Assembly (NCBI GenBank): GCA_007120055.1
Contig: SKOL01000629.1
Span: 1 to 10,880 of the forward strand
Length of the DNA: 10,880 bases
Source: Anaerobacillus sp.
GTDB lineage: Bacteria; Bacillota; Bacilli; Bacillales_H; Anaerobacillaceae
Direction: 5' to 3'
Below the pieces are notes generated by a model. That model searched no databases and was not told the DNA's origin. It saw only the letters and a list, made by a program, of their open reading frames with translations. The translations under genes were made by a program, and so were the position numbers. This document shows positions 1 to 6,395 of this stretch, one piece after another; position 1 is the first letter of the stretch, and the number at the start of each line of letters is the position of its first letter.

Positions 1-601
1 GCTCATCATAATAGACCGCGATTTGCCCTTTTAGGTTGTCGAAAATTCTCTCTTTCCACCATTTCTCATCACGCACTAGCATCCCGTTAAATTCGAGAGC
101 AAAACGTTGATAAATATCGTTTAATAATTCGAAGTTTGGAGATATGCGCTCGATGGAGCCTTTTTGAGTCTTAAAACGAGGGATTTGCGCCTTTGTTAAC
201 GTAACTAGCTTCTTATCAGCGAAAATCTCCCACCCATATTTCCGGTAAAAAGGGATCGAGAACGGAAAAAGAAAAGAAATCGTTTGGCCATTTTCTTTCA
301 TTTCCTCCAAACTTTTCTTTAGTAGCGTTTTTACTAAACCACTTCTTCGATATTCAGGCCAAGTGACTACTCCTGAAACACCGCCCATAGAAAATGTCTT
401 TTCTTGAATTGTCGTCTCCAAAGGTAGAATAGTGACCTTAGAAATTATTTTTTCATTTTCAGTAGCGACGATAGTATTACTAGGGTCAATTTCTTCTTTT
501 CTTTTTTGTCGTCTTTCCTCAGTTAGCTTAAACTGAAAAGCAAACTCAGACATAGAAATACTATAATCTACTTCTTCTTGTTTTAACTTTCGAATTTTCA
601 C
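1..601 (-). CDS. Eis-family GNAT N-acetyltransferase (partial, N-terminal 200 residues)
   Basis: Reads leftward from a GTG at 599-601 and stays open to the window edge, so the C-terminal part is missing; Eis-type proteins are about 400 residues. The start is chosen because AAAGGGGT (611-618 on this strand) lies 9 nt upstream, and the in-frame GTG farther up hits a stop at once. The N-terminal GNAT domain shows the acetyl-CoA loop around residues 73-93, with GGVSGVV followed by EYRRSGLVKTLL. It is followed by LFPFSIPFYRKYGWE (residues 111-125), a hallmark of Eis-like enzymes. Residues after about 150 begin the second GNAT-like fold. The family transfers acetyl groups from acetyl-CoA to amines such as aminoglycosides or lysines and is cytosolic; the substrate here cannot be told. 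It is divergent from the permease genes, and nothing ties the two functionally. Confidence 0.88.
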   Translation of the reverse strand, partial: MKIRKLKQEEVDYSISMSEFAFQFKLTEERRQKRKEEIDPSNTIVATENEKIISKVTILPLETTIQEKTFSMGGVSGVVTWPEYRRSGLVKTLLKKSLEEMKENGQTISFLFPFSIPFYRKYGWEIFADKKLVTLTKAQIPRFKTQKGSIERISPNFELLNDIYQRFALEFNGMLVRDEKWWKERIFDNLKGQIAVYYDE

Positions 602-638
602 AACGCGGGCACCCCTTTTTTATGTAGTTTAATGAATT

Positions 639-653
639 TCATAATCATTATTG
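639..653. promoter_or_regulatory. Possible Fur/PerR-like box upstream of the acetyltransferase
   Basis: The 15-mer TCATAATCATTATTG has a perfect ATAAT-N-ATTAT core and resembles the 7-1-7 Fur box (TGATAATNATTATCA) and the PerR box (TTATAATNATTATAA). It lies about 38 bp before the GTG of the minus-strand acetyltransferase, where an operator could act. The region is very AT-rich, so a chance match is quite possible. It also overlaps a copy of the recurring TGAATTTCATAAT motif. Confidence 0.25.
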
Positions 654-967
654 CGCCCACTCAAACTAATTAAGTTAAATCGTTCTCAACTAGATGGAAG
701 TGGCTAGTTTATTGGCATTATGAAATTGACTGTTACAAACATTAAGCATAAGTATGTTTTCGGCATCTAATGATAAAAATCCTTTGAAACGTCGTTAAAA
801 CCCTCTTGTACAGAATAGTTAATTTAGTTGGTTTGTTGGTTAGTGGACAGTTGGTTAGGCACGGTCTCGTCATTTGTAGTTGCGTTAATTCATACTCAAC
901 TTCATATAGATTGATATGGTTCACTTTAGGTAATTATGAAATTCACCCACTTGATAAGGTAGGAAAT

Positions 968-985
968 TTTTATATTAATATAAAA
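968..985. repeat. 18-bp perfect AT palindrome before the permease operon
   Basis: TTTTATATTAATATAAAA reads the same on both strands. It lies about 78 bp before the permease start. It could be an operator or an AT-rich promoter element, but low-complexity sequence yields such palindromes easily. Confidence 0.35.
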
Positions 986-1062
986 TCGTTGCATTCTATT
1001 TATTTTTATAGGAAAATAATGAAGAATTTAAAAATTCTGTCATTTAATCAAAGGTGGGAAAT

Positions 1063-1989
1063 ATGCACGTATTACTTAAAATAGGGAAATACACACTCAT
1101 TTATACTGCAATAATATTTATCTTGATTTTAATTATTCTATTTCCTCGGGATGCGCAAATGGTCCAAGAAAATGGGGTGATGGAATATCACTATCAATTT
1201 TCATGGGAAACGTACTATAAAAATGTAAGTAGCTATTTTACTAATATGATAGAAAATAAGAGCTTAGGTGGGACAAGGCATCACTTTACGGTAGAAGAGA
1301 TTTTAGCCATTTTTCTACCGAGAAGTTTAAAAGTAATAGTGACAGCTTTTATTATTAGTTTATTCTTCGGTATTTTAAAAGGAATTTTAGATTTTCGGCA
1401 TTCACAAAAGAAATCAAATATTATTGGGAACGGAACTACTTTTTTGTTTCAAGCAATTCCAGATTTTTTTCTAATTATTATTATCCTTCTATTAGTGATT
1501 AGCTATTTTCCATTTATACCGATCTTTGCACAAGGAGTATGGTATGAATTTTTAATTCCGGCGCTTCTCGTATCGATTTTGCCGTTAATGTATGTCGCTC
1601 GAATAACATCAAGTGCAATCGCTTCACAAGAAGGACTTCAATATATCGTTGTTGCAAAAGCTAAAGGGTTATCAAATAAGATAGTTCTTTATAAACATGT
1701 GCTAAAAAATTGTTATAGCACGATTTTTTCTCACTGCTCGAGCTTAACGATTTATATTATTTCAAATTTATTGATGGTCGAATATTTACTTAGCTATCAA
1801 GGAGCTGCCTTTCGACTTTTTCAAGCGATAGATTATAGAAATTCAGTATCGGTTGGTCGAAGGTCAAACTTTGAACCAGAATTAATTATTGCGATTGCTG
1901 TTAGCTTCATGCTAATTATCATGATCTCCCAAATCATTAGTGAAGTTGCCAATGATTCATTAGATCCGAGAAGGAGGGAGAAGCGGTGA
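1063..1989 (+). CDS. ABC transporter permease, OppB/DppB-like (oligopeptide/nickel class)
   Basis: An inner-membrane permease of 308 residues, the usual OppB/DppB length. It has an N-terminal membrane segment (about 9-27), an extracytoplasmic stretch (about 29-80), then hydrophobic segments near 88-108, 127-150, 162-180, 225-245 and 272-294. The cytoplasmic ATPase-docking EAA loop lies at about 190-217, with EGLQYIVVAKAKGLS. LPRSLKVIV before the second segment and the C-terminal NDSLDPRRR also match the family. ATG at 1063 is preferred over a GTG at 1054 because AGGTGG (1052-1057) sits 5 nt before it and would overlap the earlier start. The stop overlaps the GTG of the next permease, indicating translational coupling. 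Substrate is unknown; peptides, nickel and other small solutes are all possible in this class. Neither a solute-binding protein nor an ATPase is adjacent. Confidence 0.85.
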   Translation: MHVLLKIGKYTLIYTAIIFILILIILFPRDAQMVQENGVMEYHYQFSWETYYKNVSSYFTNMIENKSLGGTRHHFTVEEILAIFLPRSLKVIVTAFIISLFFGILKGILDFRHSQKKSNIIGNGTTFLFQAIPDFFLIIIILLLVISYFPFIPIFAQGVWYEFLIPALLVSILPLMYVARITSSAIASQEGLQYIVVAKAKGLSNKIVLYKHVLKNCYSTIFSHCSSLTIYIISNLLMVEYLLSYQGAAFRLFQAIDYRNSVSVGRRSNFEPELIIAIAVSFMLIIMISQIISEVANDSLDPRRREKR

Positions 1990-2867
1990 TCAAAAACAAA
2001 TCATTTATCATTGGAATCATAATGTTATCGTTTTTACTATTAATCATGGTGATCGGTCCATATTTGCCTTTTGTCGAACAGGAAATCACGGAAGAAACGT
2101 TACGGATAAGTGAAGACGGCTTTGAGAGAGCGCCATTTCCCCCTTCATCGGACAATCCATTTGGCACTGATAGTAAAGGGAGGGACTTATTATCTCTAGT
2201 TATTCACGGGGCGAAAGATACGATCTTTATTGTCCTATTAATTACATTAATAAGGTATTTCGTTGCTATCCCACTAGCTTTAGCAGCTATTAGTGAAAAA
2301 GGTCCATTTTATTGGCTAATGAGTGGTTGGAACAGAGTCTTTTCGGCGTTACCGCCAATTTTTTCAGCGATTTTATTAATGAATATTCCGTTTTTCGTTT
2401 TTTCTGATCACCGCCTAATTGCTGTAATTATCATTCTTGCTTTTATTGAAGTAGGTAGAGTGAGCTATATTTTACAACAAGAAGGAAGGGGAGTAGCTAA
2501 TTCACTATATGTAGAAGCTGGGGTTACGATCGGTAACACTTCGAGGGAGTTAGCTTACAGATATTACTTCCCAGCGCTACTACCTTCAATTATTGTTAAT
2601 TTCTTCTCTGATTTAGGAAAGGTGTTAATTTTAATCGGTCAACTCGGGGTATTTAGTATTTTTATTACACAGACTTGGATCCAGTTAGGTGCTGGTTTCG
2701 GAGAAATTCAAAATACGAGCTATAATTGGGCAACTCTTTTAGGAGAAACAAGAACCTCTATTAGAAGTGCGACGTGGATACCACTTTTTCCAGCATTAGC
2801 GATAACCTATACAGTTATAGGATTTTACTTAATAGGTGAAGGTTTGCGCGCCCATTTTAATCGTTAA
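1986..2867 (+). CDS. ABC transporter permease, OppC/DppC-like
   Basis: The second inner-membrane permease, 293 residues, expected to pair with the preceding one. It starts with GTG at 1986, overlapping the upstream stop by 3 nt, with AAGGAGG (1971-1977) 8 nt upstream. One membrane segment (about 7-26) is followed by the OppC-type sequence NPFGTDSKGRDLLS (57-70), where the family usually has HPFGTDxxGRDxLS. Further hydrophobic segments lie at about 78-102, 120-138, 143-157, 200-228 and 264-284. The EAA-like loop at about 170-200 contains SLYVEAGVTIGNTSRELAYR, although the conserved AKxxG core is altered to EAGVTIG. The C-terminal PLFPALAIT...GEGLR segment is typical. A strong terminator follows 66 bp downstream, so the operon consists of these two genes alone unless it begins upstream. 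Confidence 0.85.
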   Translation: MIKNKSFIIGIIMLSFLLLIMVIGPYLPFVEQEITEETLRISEDGFERAPFPPSSDNPFGTDSKGRDLLSLVIHGAKDTIFIVLLITLIRYFVAIPLALAAISEKGPFYWLMSGWNRVFSALPPIFSAILLMNIPFFVFSDHRLIAVIIILAFIEVGRVSYILQQEGRGVANSLYVEAGVTIGNTSRELAYRYYFPALLPSIIVNFFSDLGKVLILIGQLGVFSIFITQTWIQLGAGFGEIQNTSYNWATLLGETRTSIRSATWIPLFPALAITYTVIGFYLIGEGLRAHFNR

Positions 2868-2933
2868 AATTTACTGCGGTAAGGCATGTGTTATGACACT
2901 ATGTACATAATTATTGTGAAAAAAAGTTGATAC

Positions 2934-2980
2934 ACTACCTCTCACCACCGTTTTTTAGCGATGTGAGAGGTAGTTTTTTT
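2934..2980 (+). terminator. Rho-independent terminator of the permease operon
   Basis: ACTACCTCTCAC (2934-2945) and GTGAGAGGTAGT (2963-2974) form a perfect 12-bp stem with a 17-nt loop, followed at once by a T run to 2980. It lies 66 bp past the second permease stop. Confidence 0.93.
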
Positions 2981-3059
2981 GGTGGGAATTTGTGAAAAAT
3001 TACTTATCTGAGTGAAATTCATGATTCTAGCAAACTTCCATTCACTTTAAAATTAAGAA

Positions 3060-3073
3060 TGAAAACGGTTCAT
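3060..3073. promoter_or_regulatory. Weak cre-like site
   Basis: TGAAAACGGTTCAT matches the first two thirds of the CcpA cre consensus TGWAANCGNTNWCA but fails at its last three positions. It is itself flanked as ATGAA-AACGG-TTCAT, a small dyad. It lies just upstream of the operator-like palindrome of the next gene. Confidence 0.25.
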
Positions 3074-3081
3074 AAATAGAC

Positions 3082-3109
3082 AAAGTTTGTTCACTGTTTC
3101 ACAAACTTT
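3082..3109. promoter_or_regulatory. Operator-like palindrome (Rex- or Fnr-type)
   Basis: AAAGTTTGT and ACAAACTTT form 9-bp arms (3082-3090 and 3101-3109). The central 18-mer TTGTTCACTGTTTCACAA (3087-3104) matches the Rex consensus TTGTGAANNNNTTCACAA at 12 of 14 fixed positions, with a perfect right half. It also partly fits Fnr (TGTGA-N6-TCACA), whose left half is poorer. Its centre at 3095.5 lies about 33 bp before the likely transcription start, overlapping the -35 region, which suits a repressor better than a class II activator. Confidence 0.6.
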
Positions 3110-3113
3110 TCTG

Positions 3114-3122
3114 TGCTACAAT
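3114..3122 (+). promoter_or_regulatory. Extended -10 promoter of the 75-residue gene
   Basis: TGCTACAAT combines a TGN extension with a good -10 hexamer (TACAAT, 3117-3122). At 17-bp spacing the -35 position would read CTGTTT, which is poor, so the extended -10 probably carries the promoter. The operator-like palindrome covers the -35 zone. Confidence 0.55.
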
Positions 3123-3153
3123 AAACTCAAGAAAACAAAAGGAGTTGATCTAA

Positions 3154-3381
3154 ATGATCTTATGCCAATGGAAAGACTTCTCTACTGACACTGAAGTGTA
3201 TACGCAACAAATGTTTGAAGAGCTTGTAGGAGATGAGTTCGATGCGATGATGTTTGAAGAAGGAAAAGCAATCCCTTCTTATATCTGGACTGTCAATTAT
3301 GTTTGTATTATAAAGCAAAATTCAAAGATGTATAGTGATATTTCAATTACGAAAATTCATAGAAACCCAGTTTGTGAATAA
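3154..3381 (+). CDS. Unrecognised 75-residue protein
   Basis: A short cytosolic-looking protein, not membrane-spanning and without a signal peptide. The start is supported by AAAGGAG (3138-3144) 9 nt upstream and by an extended -10 promoter. The N-terminal half is acidic (VGDEFDAMMFEEG, about residues 26-38). The C-terminal half is more basic and patterned like a small beta-rich fold (IWTVNYVCIIK, SKMYSDISITKIHRNP). Cysteines occur at residue 4, in VCIIK, and next to last, without a metal-binding spacing. I do not recognise the family. It is a single-gene unit between a terminator and the repeat array before adhE, with its own Rex/Fnr-like operator, so expression under low oxygen or high NADH is plausible. 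Composition, ribosome binding site and promoter make a real gene likely; function is unknown. Confidence 0.72.
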   Translation: MILCQWKDFSTDTEVYTQQMFEELVGDEFDAMMFEEGKAIPSYIWTVNYVCIIKQNSKMYSDISITKIHRNPVCE

Positions 3382-3399
3382 AAAATTTTTTAACAGATT

Positions 3400-3417
3400 A
3401 TGCTCACTGTTTCACAA
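3400..3417. promoter_or_regulatory. Operator-like half-site 1 before adhE
   Basis: ATGCTCACTGTTTCACAA has the perfect Rex/Fnr right half TTCACAA but a diverged left half. It shares the 15-mer TCACTGTTTCACAAA with the palindrome at 3082-3109, pointing to common descent or a common binding protein. Confidence 0.4.
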
Positions 3418-3502
3418 ATGAACTAGAGTTGGAGTTGAAAAAAATATAAAGTGATATCAATTCCATGCAATTATACTACCACTTAATTTTTTTTAATAGA
3501 TA

Positions 3503-3520
3503 ATGCTCAGTACTTCACAA
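3503..3520. promoter_or_regulatory. Operator-like half-site 2 before adhE
   Basis: ATGCTCAGTACTTCACAA keeps the same ATGCTCA left half as site 1 and a perfect TTCACAA right half; only the centre differs. Retention of ATGCTCA suggests that the left half is also read by something. Confidence 0.4.
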
Positions 3521-3595
3521 TCAAACTGGAGTTGAAAAAATAAATGATATCAACTCCATGTAATTATAGTAGTATTTCAACTTTTTTAACAGATT

Positions 3596-3613
3596 ATGAT
3601 CAATATTTCACAA
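3596..3613. promoter_or_regulatory. Operator-like half-site 3 before adhE
   Basis: ATGATCAATATTTCACAA keeps the right half TTCACAA and, including the next base upstream in its centre, an ATATTTCACAA run as in strong Rex operators. It lies 38 bp before the adhE start, so a protein bound here could overlap the promoter or early transcript. Confidence 0.4.
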
Positions 3614-3650
3614 TTGAAAAGTTGTTGATATAACAAGGAGGACATATTTT

Positions 3651-6254
3651 ATGAAAGTTGCAGAAAAAGAAGTGAAAAAACAAGATGATGTACTAAAAAT
3701 GATCAACTCGTTAGTAGACAATGGTCAAAAGGCGTTAAAAGAGTTTCTAAGTTTTGACCAAGAAATGATAGATCAAATTGTTAAAGAAATGGCGTTAGCA
3801 GGACTTGATCAACATATGCCTTTAGCTAAGTTAGCGGTTGAAGAAACTGGACGAGGTATATATGAAGATAAAATTATAAAAAATATGTTTGCTACAGAGT
3901 ATGTTTACCACAACATCAAGTACGATAAAACGGTTGGTGTCATTGATGATAATGAACACGAAGGAATTGTACAAATTGCTGAACCAGTTGGAGTAGTTGC
4001 AGGTGTAACTCCGGTAACAAACCCTACGTCAACGACGATGTTTAAAGCGATGATTGCTGTAAAAACGAGAAACCCAATTATTTTTGCTTTCCATCCATCG
4101 GCTCAAAAGTGTAGTAGTGAAGCAGCTCGAGTTGTTCGTGATGCAGCGATTAAAGCAGGCGCACCGGAAAATTGTATTCAATGGATTGAAGCTCCGTCGA
4201 TTGAAGCAACACAACAACTAATGAACCATTCAGGAGTTGCTCTCGTACTTGCTACAGGTGGAGCAGGTATGGTGAAAAGTGCATACAGCACTGGAAAACC
4301 AGCTTTAGGTGTTGGCCCAGGAAATGTCCCTTGTTATATTGAAAAAACAGCAAGTGTTAAGCGTTCCGTCAATGACTTAATCTTATCGAAAACATTTGAT
4401 AACGGAATGATTTGTGCATCAGAGCAAGCAGCAATCGTTGATAAAGAAATTTATGAAGAAGTAAAGTCAGAAATGATAGCAAATGGTTGTTATTTCTTAA
4501 ATGAAGCCGAAAAGGCGAAAGTAGAAAAGTTGGTTATTAATGAACAAACTTGTGCTGTAAATCCAGACATCGTTGGAAAACCACCGTATGAAATCGCGAA
4601 ACTAGCAGGGGTAAAAGTTCCAGAAGATACGAAAATTTTAATTGCTGAATTAACAGGAGTGGGTCCAGAATTCCCACTATCAAGAGAAAAACTAAGCCCT
4701 GTATTAGCTTTTTATAAAGCGAAATCGACAGAAGAAGGTTTAACTCGTGCTGAAGAAATGTTAGAGTTTGGTGGGCTCGGTCACTCAGCGGTCATTCACT
4801 CCAACAATGATGATGTAATTGCTCAGTTTGGAAATCGTATGAAGGCAGGGCGTTTAATTGTGAACGCACCATCAAGCCAAGGAGCAATTGGGGACATTTA
4901 CAATGCATTCTTACCATCATTAACATTAGGTTGTGGCTCTTACGGTCGTAACTCAGTTTCTTCAAACGTAAGTGCTGTCCATTTATTAAATATAAAACGC
5001 TTAGCGAGAAGGAATACGAATATGCAATGGTTTAAAGTGCCACCAAAAATTTATTTTGAAAAACATTCAACACAATATTTATCAAAAATGCCGAACATAT
5101 CAAAGGCAATCATTGTCACTGATCCAGGCATGGTCAAGTTAGGTTATGTAGACAAAGTATTGTACTACTTGAGAAAAAGAGCGGATTATGTTCATTGTGA
5201 AATTTTCTCAGATGTAGAGCCAGATCCATCGATTGAAACGGTGATGAGGGGTGCAGAAATGATGCACAACTTCCAACCAGATGTCGTTATTGCCTTAGGT
5301 GGCGGTTCAGCAATGGATGCAGCAAAAGGGATGTGGTTATTTTATGAGCACCCTGAAACGGATTTTAACGGCTTAAAACAAAAGTTTTTAGACATTCGTA
5401 AACGTGTATTTAAATATCCAAACCTTGGTGGAAAGGCTCAGTTTGTAGCAATACCGACAACTTCAGGAACAGGTTCAGAAGTTACGTCGTTTTCAGTAAT
5501 TACCGATAAAGAAAACAATGTAAAATATCCGTTAGCTGATTATGAGTTAACTCCAGATGTAGCGATCATTGATCCACAATTTGTCATGACCGTACCGAAA
5601 CACGTAACAGCGGACACTGGTATGGACGTATTAACTCACGCAATTGAGGCGTATGTGTCGATCATGGCAAATGACTATACCGACGGATTAGCGATGAAGG
5701 CGATCCAGTTAGTATTTAAACACTTGCCGACAGCATACCGAAACGGTAGTGATGAAGTAGCACGTGAAAAAATGCATAACGCCTCAACGATTGCCGGCAT
5801 GGCGTTTGCGAATGCATTCTTAGGAATAAACCATAGTTTAGCACATAAATTAGGCGCGGAATTCCACATCCCACACGGGCGTGCAAATACGATTTTAATG
5901 CCGCATGTCATTCGTTACAATGCGAAAAAGCCGAAAAAGTTTACCGCTTTTCCGAAGTATGAGCACTTTATAGCTAATGAGCGCTATGCTGAGATCGCAA
6001 GAATGCTAGGCCTTCCAGCAAGTACGACCGAAGAAGGAGTAGAAAGCTTAGTTCAAGCGATCGTAAAATTAGCGCAAGAGTTAGATATTCCGATGAGTAT
6101 CGAAGCTTGCGGTGTGAACAAAAAAGAATTTGATTTGAAAGTTGAACAACTTTCAGAACGTGCTTTTGAAGACCAATGTACGACAGCGAATCCTAAGTTA
6201 CCACTCGTAACAGAGCTTGCGGATATTTATCGTAAAGCATATAAGGGAATTTAA
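3651..6254 (+). CDS. adhE: Bifunctional aldehyde/alcohol dehydrogenase AdhE
   Basis: Reduces acetyl-CoA to acetaldehyde and then to ethanol, using two NADH, in the cytosol. It is the main ethanol-forming enzyme and NADH sink of fermenting bacteria, and often assembles into filaments (spirosomes). The 867-residue length is normal. The N-terminal CoA-acylating aldehyde dehydrogenase domain (about 1-440) has VTPVTNPTSTTMFKA and the catalytic cysteine C255 in NGMICASEQ. A linker (about 445-465) joins the iron-dependent alcohol dehydrogenase domain. That domain has the nucleotide-binding ALGGGSAMDAAKG, then PTTSGTGSEVTSF and the metal ligands D659, H663, H728 and H742 (in GMDVLTHA, NHSLAHKLG and IPHG). 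All key residues are present, so both activities are expected. The ATG has AAGGAGG (3635-3641) 9 nt upstream. The gene appears monocistronic, with TTCACAA repeats before it and a terminator after it; Rex control is known for adhE in other Firmicutes and is inferred here. Confidence 0.97.
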   Translation: MKVAEKEVKKQDDVLKMINSLVDNGQKALKEFLSFDQEMIDQIVKEMALAGLDQHMPLAKLAVEETGRGIYEDKIIKNMFATEYVYHNIKYDKTVGVIDDNEHEGIVQIAEPVGVVAGVTPVTNPTSTTMFKAMIAVKTRNPIIFAFHPSAQKCSSEAARVVRDAAIKAGAPENCIQWIEAPSIEATQQLMNHSGVALVLATGGAGMVKSAYSTGKPALGVGPGNVPCYIEKTASVKRSVNDLILSKTFDNGMICASEQAAIVDKEIYEEVKSEMIANGCYFLNEAEKAKVEKLVINEQTCAVNPDIVGKPPYEIAKLAGVKVPEDTKILIAELTGVGPEFPLSREKLSPVLAFYKAKSTEEGLTRAEEMLEFGGLGHSAVIHSNNDDVIAQFGNRMKAGRLIVNAPSSQGAIGDIYNAFLPSLTLGCGSYGRNSVSSNVSAVHLLNIKRLARRNTNMQWFKVPPKIYFEKHSTQYLSKMPNISKAIIVTDPGMVKLGYVDKVLYYLRKRADYVHCEIFSDVEPDPSIETVMRGAEMMHNFQPDVVIALGGGSAMDAAKGMWLFYEHPETDFNGLKQKFLDIRKRVFKYPNLGGKAQFVAIPTTSGTGSEVTSFSVITDKENNVKYPLADYELTPDVAIIDPQFVMTVPKHVTADTGMDVLTHAIEAYVSIMANDYTDGLAMKAIQLVFKHLPTAYRNGSDEVAREKMHNASTIAGMAFANAFLGINHSLAHKLGAEFHIPHGRANTILMPHVIRYNAKKPKKFTAFPKYEHFIANERYAEIARMLGLPASTTEEGVESLVQAIVKLAQELDIPMSIEACGVNKKEFDLKVEQLSERAFEDQCTTANPKLPLVTELADIYRKAYKGI

Positions 6255-6265
6255 TAAATTTATTT

Positions 6266-6395
6266 ATAAGGAGTGAATTTCATAATGACCTTATTTGAGC
6301 CATATGAAACTATATGTAGTTGTGAGCGGTTTAACGCAACTACATATAGATCTTAATGGCGAACAAATTGAATTATGAAATTCATTAATAAGGTC
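6266..6395 (+). repeat. Complex inverted-repeat element downstream of adhE
   Basis: Three inverted pairs are packed here. A is AGTGAATTTCATAAT (6272-6286) and A' is ATTATGAAATTCATT (6372-6386): 15 pairs with one G-U. B is GACCTTATT (6287-6295) and B' is AATAAGGTC (6387-6395): 9 perfect pairs. C is CTATATGTAGTTGTG (6310-6324) and C' is CGCAACTACATATAG (6335-6349): 15 pairs with one U-G and a 10-nt loop. The order is A-B-C-C'-A'-B', so A-A' and B-B' cross. With no linker between A and B or between A' and B', both full helices cannot form together. B can also pair with ATAAGG at 6266-6271. Confidence 0.7.
6285..6356 (+). CDS. Possible 23-residue small ORF within the adhE 3' element
   Basis: An ATG at 6285 opens 23 codons (MTLFEPYETICSCERF...) ending in TAA at 6354-6356. 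AAGGAG (6268-6273) lies 11 nt upstream, slightly far. The start codon and the end of the ribosome binding site fall inside repeat arm A, and the large C/C' hairpin lies within the reading frame, as in some leader peptides. It could equally be a chance frame in a structured 3' region. No family is recognised. Confidence 0.25.
   Translation: MTLFEPYETICSCERFNATTYRS

Larger units (their letters stand above)
602..1062. other. Divergent intergenic region with inverted repeats, no convincing gene
   Basis: This 461-bp gap separates the minus-strand acetyltransferase from the plus-strand permeases. AATGAATTTCATAAT (631-645) is mirrored by ATTATGAAATT (717-727), with a small inner pair AACTAG/CTAGTT (688-693 and 704-709). 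It is mirrored again by ATTATGAAATTCA (933-945). TTTTATATTAATATAAAA (968-985) is a perfect 18-bp AT palindrome about 80 bp before the first permease start. Both promoters must lie here, but no -35/-10 pair stands out. Open frames of 60-90 codons here lack ribosome binding sites and have no protein-like character. Confidence 0.5.
3386..3634 (+). repeat. Imperfect tandem repeat array upstream of adhE
   Basis: Two full units and one truncated unit start with a T run followed by AA(C/T)AGA(T/A)TATG at about 3386, 3487 and 3582. Each then has a TTCACAA block (3411, 3514 and 3607; periods 103 and 93). In the first two units this is followed by an inverted repeat TGGAGTTGA...TCAA(T/C)TCCA (3430-3465 and 3527-3558), then (G/C)AATTATA(C/G)TA or TAATTATAGTA. 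The third unit keeps only the operator block and then runs into the adhE ribosome binding site. In the first unit a C-to-T change in the right arm still allows a G-U pair. A -10-like TATACT (3472-3477) or TATAGT (3565-3570) occurs in each full unit without a clear -35. Confidence 0.75.

Noticed and set aside
742..924. A 60-codon minus-strand frame in the divergent intergenic region
   Set aside because: No ribosome binding site and no recognisable sequence; it overlaps the other spurious frame of the same stretch.
806..1084. A 92-codon plus-strand frame before the permeases
   Set aside because: It starts with TTG without a ribosome binding site, lies in AT-rich sequence full of inverted repeats, overlaps the better-supported permease start, and its translation lacks any protein-like pattern.
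3386..3634. CRISPR array as explanation for the repeats before adhE
   Set aside because: Units of about 93-103 bp are similar over nearly their whole length, with no short repeat/unique spacer alternation and no cas genes.
4029..4217. Minus-strand frame inside adhE
   Set aside because: Antisense shadow of the conserved aldehyde dehydrogenase domain; the same holds for 5675-5911 in the alcohol dehydrogenase domain.
6266..6395. Insertion sequence or MITE as firm call for the post-adhE element
   Set aside because: The inverted arms are suggestive, but there is no clear target-site duplication, the arm order is crossed, and no second full copy is seen in the window.
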